Origin: Hermetia illucens
Taxonomy: Eukaryota > Arthropoda > Insecta > Diptera > Stratiomyidae
Length of the DNA stretch: 64,000 nucleotides
Reading direction: 5' to 3'
Assembly: GCF_905115235.1 (NCBI RefSeq)
Contig: NC_051852.1
Span: 167,542,164 to 167,606,163, forward strand
A model generated the notes under the pieces. That model worked only from the letters and a program-made list of their open reading frames with translations. It searched no databases and had not been told where the DNA came from. A program made the position numbers and the translations under genes. Position 1 is the stretch's first letter; each line of letters starts with the position of its first letter. Below, piece by piece: positions 1 to 12,816 of the stretch.

Positions 1-2700
1 CAATACAAGAAAGCCATGCATATTCCCAAGGAAGAATAAGGAAGTCGGTACTGTTGAGGAGCGGGATGAAAAGGACCTCGCTAAATGTTAGACAAATTTT
101 GAGGAATATAACAGCAAACGCCTGGCAGACGAACAGAAGGCGAAGCCCACCGCTCTCAAACGCAAATGATCTCCGAACTAAGTCGAACAAAAGCACAAGC
201 GCAGCAGATTGGGCAAGAGCTCGGACGCTACGCAAACCTCTGGAGAAAAGCAAGCAGCAACAGCCATCCGACGAGCCATGAAATGCGAAACCTTTCAGCG
301 ACGTGGCCAGGAGTCAATTACGTGTGGCATTGGTGGATGGCAATTTCGCTAGTGGTAAACTAGCTAAACAAACTAGATCAGCGACGTCTGGTAGGGCGTA
401 AAGCTCAACGTCATCCTCTACGTCAAGATTCCTAGGAGACCGGTCGCTCGCATCTGGTTGCAGAAGATCCGCATAGGTAAGGACAAGCTCGTTCAATCCC
501 TGTGCCTTCAAAACCCCAGGATTTCCATGGACGACTGGGTAGTTATCAAGAAGGAGGAACCCCAGACAATCAGCCAATCTTTTCTTTTTCGTATAAACGG
601 AGAGTGCCTGGAGGCACTGGAAAAGATAAGCTATAAAAAGGTGAACGTGTTCCGCTCTGCAAAACCGGACGACGACCTAGATCTAATCAATGCCGCAAAC
701 GAGCTGTTGGAGGAGATGAGGGTCGACGGTCAAACGGAGGCCAACGAACCCCTCACTCAAGCAGATCATGCTGAGGATAACGCAAGTAAATCTGCAGCAC
801 TCGAAGTGCCCATCGGCTAATCTGTTTGTCTTCCACCTAGAGAAAGACATCGACATCGCACTAATACAGGAGCCTTGGATTGGAGGTGACTGAACTATCA
901 AAAGGCTCCACCGCACAGAGACGCTAATCAGGACAGAACTAGAGTATGTATCCTTGCGAGGAAAAGTCTGCTCGCTTTTCTGTGTCCGGATTTGAATCCC
1001 ACCGACCTAAAGTTGTTCAAACTGGAGCAGATGGGGGCAGAGAACGTGTATATTTCTTCGGATCAGTTCCACCAGAAGAACTAAAATATTTGGCGAGCAC
1101 GGTTTGACGGTTGGAAGGAGGTCCTTAATATTTCTCTACAACCCGATAATGGGATTTTTAGGGTGGAGAACTGAAGAATGTCTGACCAGAGATCCTTCTC
1201 AGATCACAGTGGGATACTTTCAGTCTAGATTTCGCCGCAGTGATCTCTAAACTCTTCAGAGACTCAAGGAGGATCGACTGGAGAAAGTTTGGTCAAGTGA
1301 TTAGGAACAAACTCTCTGCTGCATAAATTCGCAAGGTTTTCAATACTCCTCTCGTGTTGTCTCGTGTCTTGCTAAATACAGCAAGAAAACACTGCCACCG
1401 TGGTGGAATGAAGATCTGTCCAGCTTCAAGAAGCTGACCAGGGAAACCTTCAACATCTACTACAGGCATAAATATTGGCACCCATACAAGGACTGCCTGA
1501 GGAAGTACAAGTCGGCCATCAAGGTCACCAAGAGGCGGTCTTGGTTGGACTATTGTCAGAACATCGAAAACACCAGCGAATCCGCGAGGCTCAGTAAGAT
1601 TCTGCCCAAGAAATATAGGAACCCATTCTTTCTTAAAAGTCGGAAGGCTCTTGGACGGAATCCTCTGATGAAACCTTGGAGCTGCTGGTTCAGACGCATT
1701 TTCCCGTCAGCGAGGAGGACTGTGAGTCAGAGCCTTGCTTGGAACCTTTGCTGGTCCACCCCAGCCATGCGAAATTATCGAAACGGCAATTACCGAGGAT
1801 AAGATCGGCTGTGACTATAAATAGCTTCTCCGCATATAAATCTCCGGGTTTAGATAGCATAATGCCAGTTATGCTACAGAAGCAGCAGGAAAGGGCTGTG
1901 CCATGGCTTGTTGGGATTTACCGAAGCTGTATCTCTTTGGGATATGTACCACAGTCCTGGAAACGCGCACAAGTGGTTTTCATATCGAGTAGAAAGTACT
2001 ATACTATAGAACGAAGCTTAATAGGATTCAAAGAACCGCGTGTGCGGGTGCTACTGGGGCTCTACAGCCCTGCCCGTCAAATGCTCTCAATTTACTTCTG
2101 CATTTCCTACCTCTAGACTTCCGCATTAAATACGTTGTAGGGTGCAGTACCGTCAGACTATGATAGTCCGGATGCTGGACAACTAAGCCCTACGGCCGCA
2201 GTAACATTCTAGACAAAGTATCTCAGGAAAATCTGGGCATTCTCCACGGACTATGCCACACGTAAGCTGAACTACACAAGAAACTTTGCTATAGATTTTC
2301 CAACCAGGGCAGAGTGGAAGACCAGCGGCGTGTTTCAAGGTTGTGACACAGTATTCTTCACCGTTGGATCAAAGATGAAAACGCGCTGGACAGTCTAGGC
2401 GGCACGCTGAAGGTCACCCTCCTTTGCGTTCCCGGTCATAGGAACATAGAGGGGACTGAGAGGGTTGAGGGATGGGCGAGGTGGGGCTCTGGTCTTCTGG
2501 TCCTTCGCGGGTACATTCGACTGGCGACTATCAAGGGCGGAATCTAACCGCACTACTTAGCAACCGCGCGTCTTAGATGGCGAAGGCTTACCATCTGTGA
2601 CAAGTCAAGGAGACGCTTATAACAAAACCTGATCACGGAAGCTCCTATGCCAGACGAGTACAAATGCGTACAAGATTACAAGTCTGGGAAAATGTATGGT
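1..2700 (+). mobile_element. Eroded I/LOA-type LINE (family A, copy 1), ORF1 to RNase H
   Basis: Old non-LTR retrotransposon. Positions 458-820 encode an ORF1-like stretch with a DUF4780-like core (reads DDWVVIKKEEP and later FLFRINGECLEAL). An endonuclease start follows near 830-890 (reads DIALIQEPWIGG). Around 1800-1990 there is reverse-transcriptase sequence (YKSPGLDSIMP, then WKRAQVVFI). Near 2010-2130 the text jumps to the post-RT region, and 2340-2490 holds an RNase H end (VPGHRNIEG). Most of the RT palm and of the RNase H is missing, so there are large internal deletions plus many stops. The order and the RNase H place it in the I/LOA group. Better copies of the same family's 3' end lie at 6501-7462, 44641-46346 and 60115-60465. 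The element enters from the left edge, so its true start is unknown. Confidence 0.7.
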
Positions 2701-3711
2701 GCGAAGTTGCTAGTATCGTTTGCATAAATTCCAACTTTTCTCTTTCATTCCGGGCCAGCTCGTAATTGGCTCAGCTATCTTTCGAGTCCGAAAATTGACT
2801 CTTTCACTGGCACTGGTTTCGGAGAGAGAATTCGCGGCAGGCTACTTGGCCACGCCAACTAGCGAACGGCAAAACGTACGCGGAGTTTACGCTTCCTTCC
2901 AGTGTAGCCTTTTTCGAGACTTGCCACCAACATACAAACTGAACGCGTGCTTTCCATGCTCGAGGGGCTTATAGAGACCTTCGTACAGTGGTTGCAGCGG
3001 CCTCTAAAGGGGGTGGCGGCTTTAATCTGAAAATGGCCTTCCGTAACAGATCCGACCTCCCTAAACCCGTCTCTTTTGTCGAGGGCCAGGCCGCCGGCTG
3101 GCTGGCTCTGAAAAAGGAGTGGATATCATTGTATTTGTTGGTCTGTGATGATTACGGCGGGAACACCAAAGCACGGAATCCACTCTCAAAAGAGGACCTG
3201 AGCACATGACTGTGCTGTAATGTCCTTCAGAGCTGAATGTTCACTGGCAATTAGTCAAAATCCAACTGGCCTTGTAGAAGGCCCTGTGCCCGAACAATGT
3301 GCCGCTTCACCTTTGCCCTGGGTGGCCCCTAGATTAATTTATTACCTCGGAAGGCACCCACCATACCACTAACCTGGACACGAACTTTACCGATGTTACC
3401 GAAGAGGAAATTCCATAAGCTATATACAGGTCAAAAAACTGCTGGGGCCCTGACATGGATCGTGTGCAGAATTCTTGGTATAAGAAATTCACCAGAGTCT
3501 GTCCTGTATTTGTGGGTCTTCACTCTATGTGGGTGCAAAAATGTGAGCGAGTTTGTTTCTGATGAAAATTTGACTGTTTTGACAGTCTGCCCATGCCTTC
3601 CAGTAGGCCTTCTGACTGTCCGGTTGTTGCTTCAACGACAACATTCTAACCATTTCCAGTTAATATTTTTCGTGCATCGAGTCATGTAAATTTTCAGTTC
3701 CTAGACGAAAT
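2700..3711. other. Unassigned stretch
   Basis: No gene or repeat family could be recognised in this kilobase. Short open frames exist (for example 2988-3209 on the plus strand), but they show no domain, no good start context and no match to the other elements in the window. It may be degraded transposon sequence, since it lies between a LINE and an LTR fossil. Confidence 0.3.
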
Positions 3712-6266
3712 GACAAAACGGCGAATGGAGCCCCTGTGGGGATTACAGAAGGCTAAATTCACAGGCTGTTCCTGACCGATATCCAATTCCACTCATCCAC
3801 GACTTTGCGCATCACCTCGATTATTGCCGCATCTTTTCGACCTTGGACTTAACCAAGGCTTATCACCAAATCCCCGTAGTTCCTCAAGACATTCCAAACA
3901 CGGCAATATGCACACCCTTTGGACTCTTCGAGTTCACCCGAATGACTTTCGGATTGTGCAATGCGGTGCAAACCTTTCAAAGGTTCATCCACTCGGTCCT
4001 GCGAAACCTCGACTTCTGTTTCGTACATTTGGATGATGTTTTGGTCGCTTCTTCCACTGAGTCTGAGCATTTAGCCCATCTCGAGAGCATTTTTCAACGT
4101 CTCCTTGAGGCCGGTTTAGTCCTAAACGTTAAGAAATGCAAATTTCTCCAAAAACAGGTGAGATTCCTCGGCCATTTCATTTCCCCAGAAGGAATACAGC
4201 CCGACCCAGACAAGGTGCAAGCGATACCAAGCTTCCCGCGTCCAAAGACAGTAGAGGAGTTGAGGAGGTTCTTGGGCATGCGAAACTTCTACCGTCGTTT
4301 CCTGCCCAAGGCCGCCCATAACCAGTACATTTTGAACGCGTACTTGTCTGGCCCCAAAACTAAGGACACACGAGAGATCGTGTGGTCTGAAAAGGCTATC
4401 CGCGCGTTGGACAAATCCCGTCAACAACTGGCCGACGCTACACTCTTGGCATTCCCTCTGGAAGATGCACCCCTAGCCGTTTTTGTTGATGCCTCTGACA
4501 TCGCAGTAGGTGCTGCCCTTCACCAAAAAGTGGATCAAGTTTGGAAGCCTTTGAGCTTCTTCTCGAAGCAGTTGAATTCCGCTGAACGGAACTACAGTAC
4601 CTACGATCGCGAACTGCTCGCCGCGTACTTGAGCATCAGATACTTCCGTTTCTCCCTAGAAGGCAGGCCGTTCACAGTGTTCAAGGACCATAAGCCTCTC
4701 ACGGATGCTTTGAAACAGAAGCCCGACAAAGCGTCCCCTCGCTTTGTCTCGTGTCTCCGAGGTTAACATCCCCGCCTCACTCGATTTCTCGGCTATTCCC
4801 AAGGCGCAGGAGGATGACGCAGCACTTCAGAGCCTCAAATTCAACCCCAAATACAAATTTCGGGAGTTGCTCATCTTCGGCTCAAACCTCTCTCTGTGCT
4901 GCGAAGACTCGGAAAAGGGACCTCGGCCATACATTCCGGCCACCTTTCGCAAGGAAGTGTTCCACGCAGTTCACGACTTAGCGCATCCAGGCATCAGGGC
5001 AACAAATCGGCTAGTCACCGAGAAATACTTCTGGCCCTCTATGAATAAGGATGTCCATTCCTGGGCCAGAGAGTGCATCGCATGCCAGAAGTGTAAAGTC
5101 TCCAGGCATGTAAGGAAAGAAGTGGGCTCATTCCCCCACACTACCAAGCGGTTCCACACAATACACCTCGGCATAGTAGGGCATTTGCGAGACTCGCACG
5201 GTTATAGGTATTGTCTCACAATGATCGACAGGTTTACGCGGTGGCCAGAGGCAATACCTCTGAAAGACATTACGGCGCAATCATGTGCCAAAGCCCTCTG
5301 TCGAGAGTGGATACCCCGCTTTGGCTTCCCTGCAGTGGTCATCACTGACCAGGGAATGCAATTTGAATCCACCCTTTTCTCCGAGTTAGGCAAACTCCTT
5401 GGTTTTAAACGCCAGCGGACTACTGCATACCACCCGCAATCCATTGGGATGCTAGAACGTTGGCACCGGACGCTGAAAGCCGCCATTATGGCACGCGACG
5501 ATCCGTCCTGGCCCCAAGTCTTGCCTCTCGTCCTACTCGGTTTACGTACAACCCGACGAGAGGAATTTGCTGCCAGCCCCGCGGAGCTGGTATACGAGGA
5601 GAACCCGAGACTCCCAAGCGATCCGGTCTTCGACAAAAGATCGGGTCTCATAGAGTCGGGATTGGTACGTCTGCTGAGGGACAATCTCCGACGCATAAAA
5701 GCCGACACTCGTCCACACCTGCCTGTTTGCCCAAGGAACTGGACACGTGCACGCACGTTCTGGATGCCGTCCGGAAGCCGCTGCAGCCTCCATATGAGGG
5801 CCCGTACCGCGTTCTCGAGCGAGGAGAACATTTCTTCCAGCTCGAGATCGGTGGACACAAAAAGGCGGTCTCTCTGTCCAGGCTGAAACCCGTGTGCGCC
5901 CCGAAGCAGCGTCGTGTCCGCTTTGTGGATTGACGGTGAACGAAGTTCCGGGATCAGTCGCCGAAACCCCTAGGTTTCATCTGGGGGCGGAGTGATGTGG
6001 CGCGGCAGGATTCGCAACATTCGAAATTTATTTCGAATGTTGCGAATGCGAACAAATAGATGGCGCGGAACTTTCCACTTTGTAGAGCTCGCCACGGGAG
6101 TGGAAGACTAGCGGGGAAAGTGTGCCATGAGTGAGGGGCAGAAAGAAATACATGAAGCGAGATTATTTTCTTCTGCCTCTAACGTTTAAATAGTCGGTTA
6201 TCACCCGGTGCAGTTTTTAATTAATTTGCATTCATTCATTAAAATTAATAAAGTCTAATTATTACA
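3712..6266 (+). mobile_element. CsRn1-like Ty3/gypsy LTR element, 3' half (fossil)
   Basis: Remnant of a Ty3/gypsy retrotransposon. It begins inside the reverse transcriptase, runs through an RNase H of the gypsy type and an integrase with its zinc-binding and catalytic-core regions, and ends in a 3' LTR. The RT palm (reads DLTKAYHQIPV, then FVHLDDVLVA) and the surrounding text resemble the CsRn1 clade of insect gypsy elements. A purine-rich tract lies just before the LTR. The gag, protease and 5' LTR are absent and the coding part is broken in a few places. A second, differently damaged copy of the same family lies on the minus strand at 25766-30890. Reasonable preservation of long open stretches suggests a moderately old insertion. 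Confidence 0.85.
5996..6266 (+). repeat. 3' LTR of the CsRn1-like fossil
   Basis: The LTR starts with TGTGGCGCGGCAGG directly after a purine-rich tract, and ends plausibly at TTATTACA, giving TG...CA termini and about 271 bp. An AATAAA signal lies at 6247-6252, near the 3' end, as expected for an LTR. A short stretch at 25766-25794 matches the first bases, which supports the 5' boundary. The 3' boundary rests only on the CA terminus. Confidence 0.6.
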
Positions 6267-6500
6267 TCTATCGAGTATTGATTGTAAAAACTGTTAGTCT
6301 ATGCTCCGGCGTACCTAAAAAATTGTAGTTTGCAAGAAATGAACTAATTTAGTTAAAACGTGGTTGGTCAGCGAATATTTTGCAACAAGTTTTATTCTTC
6401 AACAAGACCAAATTAATGCTGAATCTGATAGTCCATCACCAGTTCGAAGAAAAAAATGGAGAGAAATTGGACCCGCAATATCTACATGACATTCCTTTTC

Positions 6501-7462
6501 GGTAGGGTAGGTAGGTAGGTATCAGTGGCCGCTCCGAGGAGCCCAATTAGCGGTTTGGTGCGCCGTCTTGATGTCACAAACTCCTAAGACCGTGACTGTT
6601 GTTATAGGAACAGGGAAGCAGAGTCCAGCTGGCTCGGATCATCAGAGCCAGCCTGTAGCATTCACGAAGGAAAGCAGCTCTCCGACCCTGTAACTAGAAA
6701 TCTCACTGAGGTCCCCAAAGAATGGGTTACCCAGTGTCCGCAGCCTGACTCGAGCCAGAGCTGGGCAATCGCAGAGAAAGTCCATGAGGGTTTCCCTTCC
6801 TTCTCCGCAGCTTCGGCAATGCGAGTTGTAGGGTAAGCCGAGCCTAGCGGCATGGTCCCCTATGGGCCAGTGCCCCGTGCAGACCGCCGTAATCTTCAAT
6901 GCATTTGCACGCGTCTGGCACAGGAGCTCTCGTGATCGGGCTATGTTATAAGCTGGCCAAATTCTCCTTGATTTGGCACAGCTTGCAAGTCTTCGCCATC
7001 TCAGGCCCGCGGCTGCTAGGTAGTGCGAGTAGGCTCGACCCCCGACAGCCGCCAGTGAAACACCGACTGTATTCCCCGAGGGACTGCCAAGAGCAGAGCC
7101 TTGCCTGGCCAATCCGTCAGCCCGCTCATTCCCCTCTATGTTCCTATGCCCGGGAACCCAGAGGAGAGTGATCTTGAGCGTGCCGCCCAGATGGTTGAGC
7201 GTGTCTCTGCACTGCCCCACCAACCGGGAAGATGTCGTCGTTGAGTACAAGGCCTTGATGGCCACTTGGCTGTCGGTCAGAATGGCTATGTTACGCTTGG
7301 GGCTCGAATCACGCTCCAGCCATCGACAGACTTCCAATATCGCCAGTACTTCCGCCTGGAATACACTGGTGAAACCTGGGAGACCATACGACTTGGATAC
7401 AGCGTGTGTATTCGAGAAAACCCCCGCGCCGACTCCATAGGCCATCTTTGATCCGTCCGACC
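6501..7462 (-). mobile_element. I/LOA-type LINE (family A, copy 2), RNase H and 3' end
   Basis: 5'-truncated LINE on the minus strand. It opens at the first RNase H aspartate (DGSKMAYGVGAGVF), continues through ILTDSQVAIKAL and WVPGHRNIEGNERADGLAR, and ends with a cysteine-rich knuckle (CRSCGEGRETL...CDCP). RNase H residues D, E, D, H and D of the family can be seen, and the frame is open from there to its stop. The 3' end lies at a short GGTA-rich tandem repeat at 6501-6520, also present at the end of the copy at 44641-46346. Upstream of 7462 the similarity stops, marking the truncation point. Confidence 0.8.
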
Positions 7463-8699
7463 TTTTCGGTAATGAAATGGAGAACCATAATATCGGAAGG
7501 AATCGAAACTGGAATGAACACCTCAGTGAAGTGATTTTCAAGAGCAAAATTTTCTCATTGATTCCTTCCCACTACAATTTCGATTCAAAGATGACGCCTT
7601 GATACGAGAGTCCTGGCATACAATCGCCTCTATAACCAGTAAAGGGTCAAGGCCAACTTTTATTCATTCATATTCTTTGAATAGGATTTCTTTTGGTGTA
7701 AATAATAAGGACTTTACAATTATCCATATGATGAGTAATTACTCATTACTATTCCTTAGCGAAAAATTTCGCTGAAACTGGGTTTTCCTTAGGATTTCCA
7801 GTATGAACAATTGTTGCCTTGGCACTGTATGCATATACATAGCTTATTAGCATCTGACTCTGGATTAAAGTATGAGAAAAACTTCGACCTACGTATTTAC
7901 ATTTGCAAGAGAGTTTAAAGCGAATTAACAGTCTACCTGTAATTTGCAGCGTGCCTAATTATCATATTCAACGAAGCCTCAAAGTTGATCGGGGTCCGTT
8001 CAGCCATTCCTCATTTCAGATTTGCATCAGCAAATCTACCTTTTCGATGCCAAACAATAAATAATCGAAAACATAACTCTCGAATTCCTCTATAATTAAT
8101 CTAATTATGTTCCACGTTTCGTCGTAAAACCACACAAGCTCGATCACCGGCCTACCGCCTGCTACTTGGGTGTGCCTTCCAAGTAGAGCTCAACCCGCTG
8201 TTGAGAGCAAAGAAAAAAATAATGGAACGATTAAGAAAAGCGACTTATCATAATTGACCGTAATATAACTTTAATGAGATTACTCATCGATACAGGGCAG
8301 ATTTGTAAAACAGATTTGTTTTGCGATTATCTTACAAAAAACATTGGAAACCGTGCGCTGCCATGGTGAACGGTTGGACCGTCGAAACGCTTCAGGCACC
8401 GCGAGATCGAACACCGGACATTGGCGTCATAACCGAAACTCAATGGCAACAGGCCGTTGCGAATTACCATGTTTCGCGCTCCTTCAAAGGCGCCATGTGG
8501 CCTACATACTAAAGTTAACGCTATGTCGGAAAATATAGACAAAATCCTCTACAAAAAAAAGTCGAAGCCATAGTTTTTCAGAGATTACGGAAATTTGTAA
8601 CTTTTTTTTCAGAACATCTTTTTTTGTGAAAATATTTTGAATTTTTATTAGACAATGCCTCGGCTCTTATTTTAAGCCATTCTGAACTATACCTAAAAA
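7463..8699. other. Unassigned AT-rich stretch with two small palindromes
   Basis: No gene was recognised. There is a perfect 16-bp palindrome ATGAGTAATTACTCAT at 7731-7746 and a second near-palindrome AGCGAAA-AA-TTTCGCT at 7758-7773. A 63-codon frame at 8321-8512 has no recognised domain. The stretch is flanked by LINE fragments and may be degraded mobile DNA. Confidence 0.3.
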
Positions 8700-9038
8700 T
8701 AATGACGAGAAAAAATTTGACATTTGCTTGCCGGACGTGGATATTTCAGAATCTCGGGTTCCTATACATCTGTTTGATAGAAGGTATGAAGTTATCCTGA
8801 GATATAGAGAGAACTGGGAAATCGCAGAAGAATACTTGGCGGGGTACACGGAGGCCGTCTACATCGATCGCTCAAAAACTAAGCAGAGTCGAGGAACCGG
8901 AGTCAACCTCTCGAATAAAAAAGAGAAGTGGGCTTTTCTTTTGGGACATTATGCAACAGTTTCTCAAGCAGAAGTACATGCGATCTTAAGGGTGGCAAAC
9001 TGGATGATTGATGATCTCGAAAATCATTCTGGAATGTA
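8700..9038 (+). mobile_element. LINE fragment with start of RNase H domain
   Basis: A short open frame reads EAVYIDRSKTKQSRGTG, then LGHYATVSQAEVHAILR. This matches the N-terminal part of a LINE RNase H (the usual YTDGSK...QAE..AI pattern), with glycine of DGSK replaced by arginine. It is clearly different in sequence from families A and B, so it represents a third RNase H-bearing LINE family. Both ends are truncated. Confidence 0.55.
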
Positions 9039-9123
9039 GAAACCGTTTGAAATAGGACATTTCAAGATTCACCACGGTGGAGCTACTCTGAGCTGATTCC
9101 AGTTAAGATATTGGAGAGTAGTG

Positions 9124-9138
9124 CCCCCCCCCCCCCCC
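9124..9138. repeat. Homopolymer run of 15 C
   Basis: An uninterrupted run of about 15 cytosines. Such runs are prone to length errors in sequencing, so the length should not be trusted. No function is proposed. Confidence 0.7.
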
Positions 9139-9419
9139 GCTTTCTACTGTGCAGCTGTTCCAAGTGGTCGTATTTCAACCCCAAGATTCTAAATTAACAA
9201 AAAAATATGAAAACAACAGAATTCTTGCCAGCAAAAATCTGATTGACAACAATCACTACTAATTGTAAATAAAATGTACGGAAAACAAATTGGCCATGCA
9301 GGAAAGCATCAAAACAGCAAATCAGCTTTGGTACGAATACAGGCTCAGACAAACAATTCAAGTCACCGTGTCCCGCCGATATTATAACAAACAATCTTTT
9401 TAGCCCAACATCCATCTTC

Positions 9420-9815
9420 GCTGTACTTGTTATGTGCCAGTATCGTTCATGCAACAATAGCAATCACATATGGCAAACGAGTAAGTGATACATTGTGGCG
9501 ACTATAATGCATTGCCGAACTGGCCAACATCCAAATACAGGGGTTCAAAACTTCGTTTTGCTTAGCAAGCGATTTGAGAAAGAATTCGTCTCTTGTACTG
9601 AGAAGAAGGCAAAAAAGATTTGTCGATGATATCTTCACCGTTTGACATGACAAACTTTGAGCCATGTAAGAAGCACTCACAAAAGTATTGAAATGGAGGA
9701 AATCGACTGTCTCCCATTCCTTGACGTAGTCTTCAAGAGATACGAGGAAGCATGATGTTACAGAGAACCGAACCACAAGCTCCTTCTCACAATCAACCGA
9801 AATAAAAGGCATTTT
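9420..9815 (+). mobile_element. Penelope-like element, reverse transcriptase fragment
   Basis: Plus-strand frames with several stops read KRFVDDIFTV around 9610-9650, equivalent to the RYVDDTF catalytic motif of Penelope-like reverse transcriptases. Further on, in another frame, they read EEIDCLPFLDVVF and then YREPNHK, equivalent to the 'LPFLDV...YRKPTH' segment that follows the palm in that family. The fragment is heavily damaged by stops and frameshifts. A short, separate Penelope-like tail lies at 59405-59505. Confidence 0.55.
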
Positions 9816-10009
9816 AAAAAAAAACCCGACATAAAGCCGAGGTAGTCTTCTAAAATTGAGTAGATAAACCCAACCCTAAAAAAAATGAAAAGAGGTTCTT
9901 CGAGGATGAGTTTCCTTAGAAGGCATTATTTAATAAGCGGAATGCGACCCCATGTGACACTTAAAAAAGGTAAGCAAATCAAAAATCTAGGATAAGACAG
10001 ATTCACGAT

Positions 10010-11868
10010 GTCCAGACCTTTCATCATCATCAACGGCGCAACAACCGGTATCCGGTCTAGGCCTGCCTTAATAAGGAACTCCAGACATCCCGGTTTTGCG
10101 CCGAGGTCCACCAATTCGATATCCCTAAAAGCTGTCTTGCGTCCTGACCTACGCCATCGCTCCATCTTAGGCAGGGTCTCCCTCGTCTTCTTTTTCTACC
10201 ATAGATATTGCCCTTATAGACTTTCCGGGTGGGATCATCCTCATCCATACGGATTAAGTGACCCGCCCACCGTAACCTATTGAGCCGGATTTTATCCACA
10301 ACCGTCCGGTTGTGGTCATGGTATCGCTCATAGATTTCGTCATTGTGTAGGCTACGGAATCGTCCATCCTCATGTAGGGGGCCAACAATTCTTCGGAGGA
10401 TTCTTCTCTCGAACGCGGCCAAGAGTTCGCAATTTTTCTTGCTAAGAACCCAAGTTTCCGAGGAATACATGAGGACTGGCAAGATCATAGTCCTGTACAG
10501 TAAGAGCTTTGACCCTATGGTGAGACGTTTCGAGCGGAACAGTCTTCGTAAGCTGAAATAGGCTCTGTTGGCTGACAACAACCGTGCGCGGATTTCATCA
10601 TCGTAGTTGTTATCGGTTGTGATTTTCGACCCTAGATAGGAGAAATTGTCAACGGTCTCAAAATTGTATTCTCCTATCCTTATTCTTCTTCGTGTTTGAC
10701 CAGTGCCGTTTGATGTTGTAGGTTGATTCGTCTTCGTTGCTGACGTTGCCACCATATATTTTGTCTTGCCTTCATTGATGTGCAGCCCAAGATCTCGCGC
10801 CGCCTGCTCGATCTGAATAAAGGCAGTTTGTACGTCTCGTTTGGTTCTTCCCATGATGTCGATATCGTCAGCATAGGCCAGTAGTTGGGTGGACTTGAAG
10901 AGGATCGTACCTCTTGCATTTACCTCAGCATCACGGATCACTTTCTCGAGGGCCAGGTTAAAGAGGACGCATGATAGGGCATCCCCTTGTCGTAGACCGT
11001 TGTTGATGTCGAATGGTCTTGAGAGTGATCCTGCTGCTTTTATCTGGCCTCGCACATTGGTCAGGGTCAGCCTAGTCAGTCTTATTAATTTCGTCGGGAT
11101 ACCGAATTCTCTCATGGCCATGTACAGTTTTACCCTGGCCATGCTATCATAGGCGGCTTTAAAGTCGATGAACAGATGGTGCAACTGTTGTCCATATTCC
11201 AACAGTTTTTCCATAGCTGGCCGCAGAGAGAAAATCTGATCTGTTCTACAGATAATGCCTCGTTGCCAATCGTCAGGCATTGATTGGCTGTCCCATACCT
11301 TGAGCACAAGTTGATGAACCACTTGGTGTAATTGGTCGCCTCCATATTTAACCAATTCGGCTGTAATTCCATCGGCTCCTGGCGACTTATGATTTTTTAG
11401 CCGGTGAATTGCACGGACTGTTTCTCTTAAACTTGGTGGTGGCAGTATTTGTCCGTCGTCTTCAGTTGGCGAGACCTCCAACTCACCGATGTTCTGGTTG
11501 TTCAGTAGTTCATCAAAGTGCTCAACCCATCGCTCTAATATGCCCATTCTGTCGAAAATCAGATTTCCCTCTTTGTCTCGGCAGGATGAGCATCGGGGTG
11601 TATAAGGGTTCATCTTGCTGACTTGTTGGTAAAACTTGCGCGCCTGGTGCGGTTGCTCCCTGCACTTTTCGAATTCACAGACCTGTTGGTTCTTTCAGGC
11701 TTCCTTTTTCCGTCTGTGAAGTCGCTTCTCCGCTCGACGGAGTTCGTGATAAGTCTCTGCGCGCGCCCGCGTTCTTTGAGAATGCAACATTACTCGGTAT
11801 GCGGCATTCTTCCGTTCCGTTGCTCCAGACCTTTTTTGGTAGTTAACTGCGGAATCAAAAACACAAAG
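10010..11868 (-). mobile_element. RTE-type LINE (family A), linker, RT and 3' domain
   Basis: 5'-truncated LINE without RNase H. The minus-strand frame 11613-10057 encodes about 518 residues: a linker, RT motifs (FIDFKAAYDS, GLRQGDALS, LLAYADDIDIMG) and a C-terminal domain (LPVLMYSSETW, RLRWAGHLIRMDEDDP) typical of RTE-like LINEs. The frame continues upstream after one stop near 11695 (expected Trp) into the endonuclease-RT linker. Part of the RT fingers is deleted: the text jumps from DDWQRGIIC directly to RTDQIFSLRP. The 3' end is a short TGATGA-type tandem repeat near 10020. Related pieces lie at 37990-38262 and 40998-41947. Confidence 0.8.
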
Positions 11869-11869
11869 T

Positions 11870-12720
11870 TTTGAAAAGTAAATTTCGAAGTATGGCGGGT
11901 GTATCAAAACCGTTTCGTGTCTCCGTCGGTGTTCATCAAGGAAGCGCCCTCTCACCACTCGTCTTTGTTTCTGTTATGGACACTGTTACACCGGACATTC
12001 AACGTTCAGTGACCTATACACTGTTTTATGCAAATGATGTTTTGCTATTGTCTAATATAAAAAATTAACTCGAGCAACTTGTTCAAAAATGGAATGAACG
12101 AACGTCTCAGATTGGATCTGAATAAAAGTGAATTTTTGTCGACTGATCCCCATGAAACAGACACTTTCATTGTCGGTGGCAGAGACTTGCTCAGAACTAA
12201 GCAATTAAAATATCTGGGATCAATGCTATCAACCAATGGAGAACTGCGTTAAGAAATTGCTTCAGGCAGTAGCGCAACCTGGATGAAGTAGCGTTCCACA
12301 ACTGGTGTTCTTTGTGTCGCCCTCTATAGTTCTGAGTGTTGGCCGACTATAAAAGACAATAAACGGCGTCTTGCAGTAATGGGGACGAAGATGTTGCTTT
12401 GGACTTGTGGCGTGACACCCATCCGAAATGAAGATATCCACGATAGATATGGGGTTGCACCCATCGTAGAAAAATTGCTAGAGAGGCGTCTTCGATGGTA
12501 TGGTCACGAAATTCGCGCTCACGAGGATTCACTCGTCAAGATTGGTCTGAACATCCAGTTGACAGTAAGCGACTTAAGGCCGGCCGAAACAACGGTGGCT
12601 TGATACGCTAGATGGAAATTTGAAATCCTCGCAATTGTATCCAGATCAGGCTTTTGATAAAACAAAATGGCGAAACGACCTAATTTGTGAATGGGACAAA
12701 GGCTGAAGGAAAAGAAGAAA
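11870..12720 (+). mobile_element. RTE-type LINE (family B), 5'-truncated fragment
   Basis: Plus-strand remnant beginning in the RT (reads VSVGVHQGSALSPLVFV, then LFYANDVLLLS with YADD changed to YAND) and running through the C-terminal domain (ERRLRWYGHEIRAHE) to the family's 3' end (GGGACAAAGGCTGAAGG plus an A/G-rich tail). Several frameshifts and a deletion break it. The intact-span copy at 53185-56073 shows the same order. Confidence 0.75.
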
Positions 12721-12806
12721 CACTGCTGCTGAACAGTCAGTTACAACAATAATACGTATTCTCTGCAGTTAGATGAAATCAGCATGCTAGATTTTTTTGT
12801 CCACTG

Positions 12807-12816
12807 TTCTAGTGTT
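12807..12816. repeat. Target-site duplication, left copy (I/LOA LINE)
   Basis: TTCTAGTGTT occurs here and again at 15959-15968, directly after the (AAT)n tail of the LINE. Such a 10-bp duplication is expected from target-primed reverse transcription and defines the insertion limits. Confidence 0.8.

Noticed and set aside
5202-5858. 218-codon minus-strand frame
   Set aside because: Antisense shadow of the integrase region of the CsRn1-like fossil.
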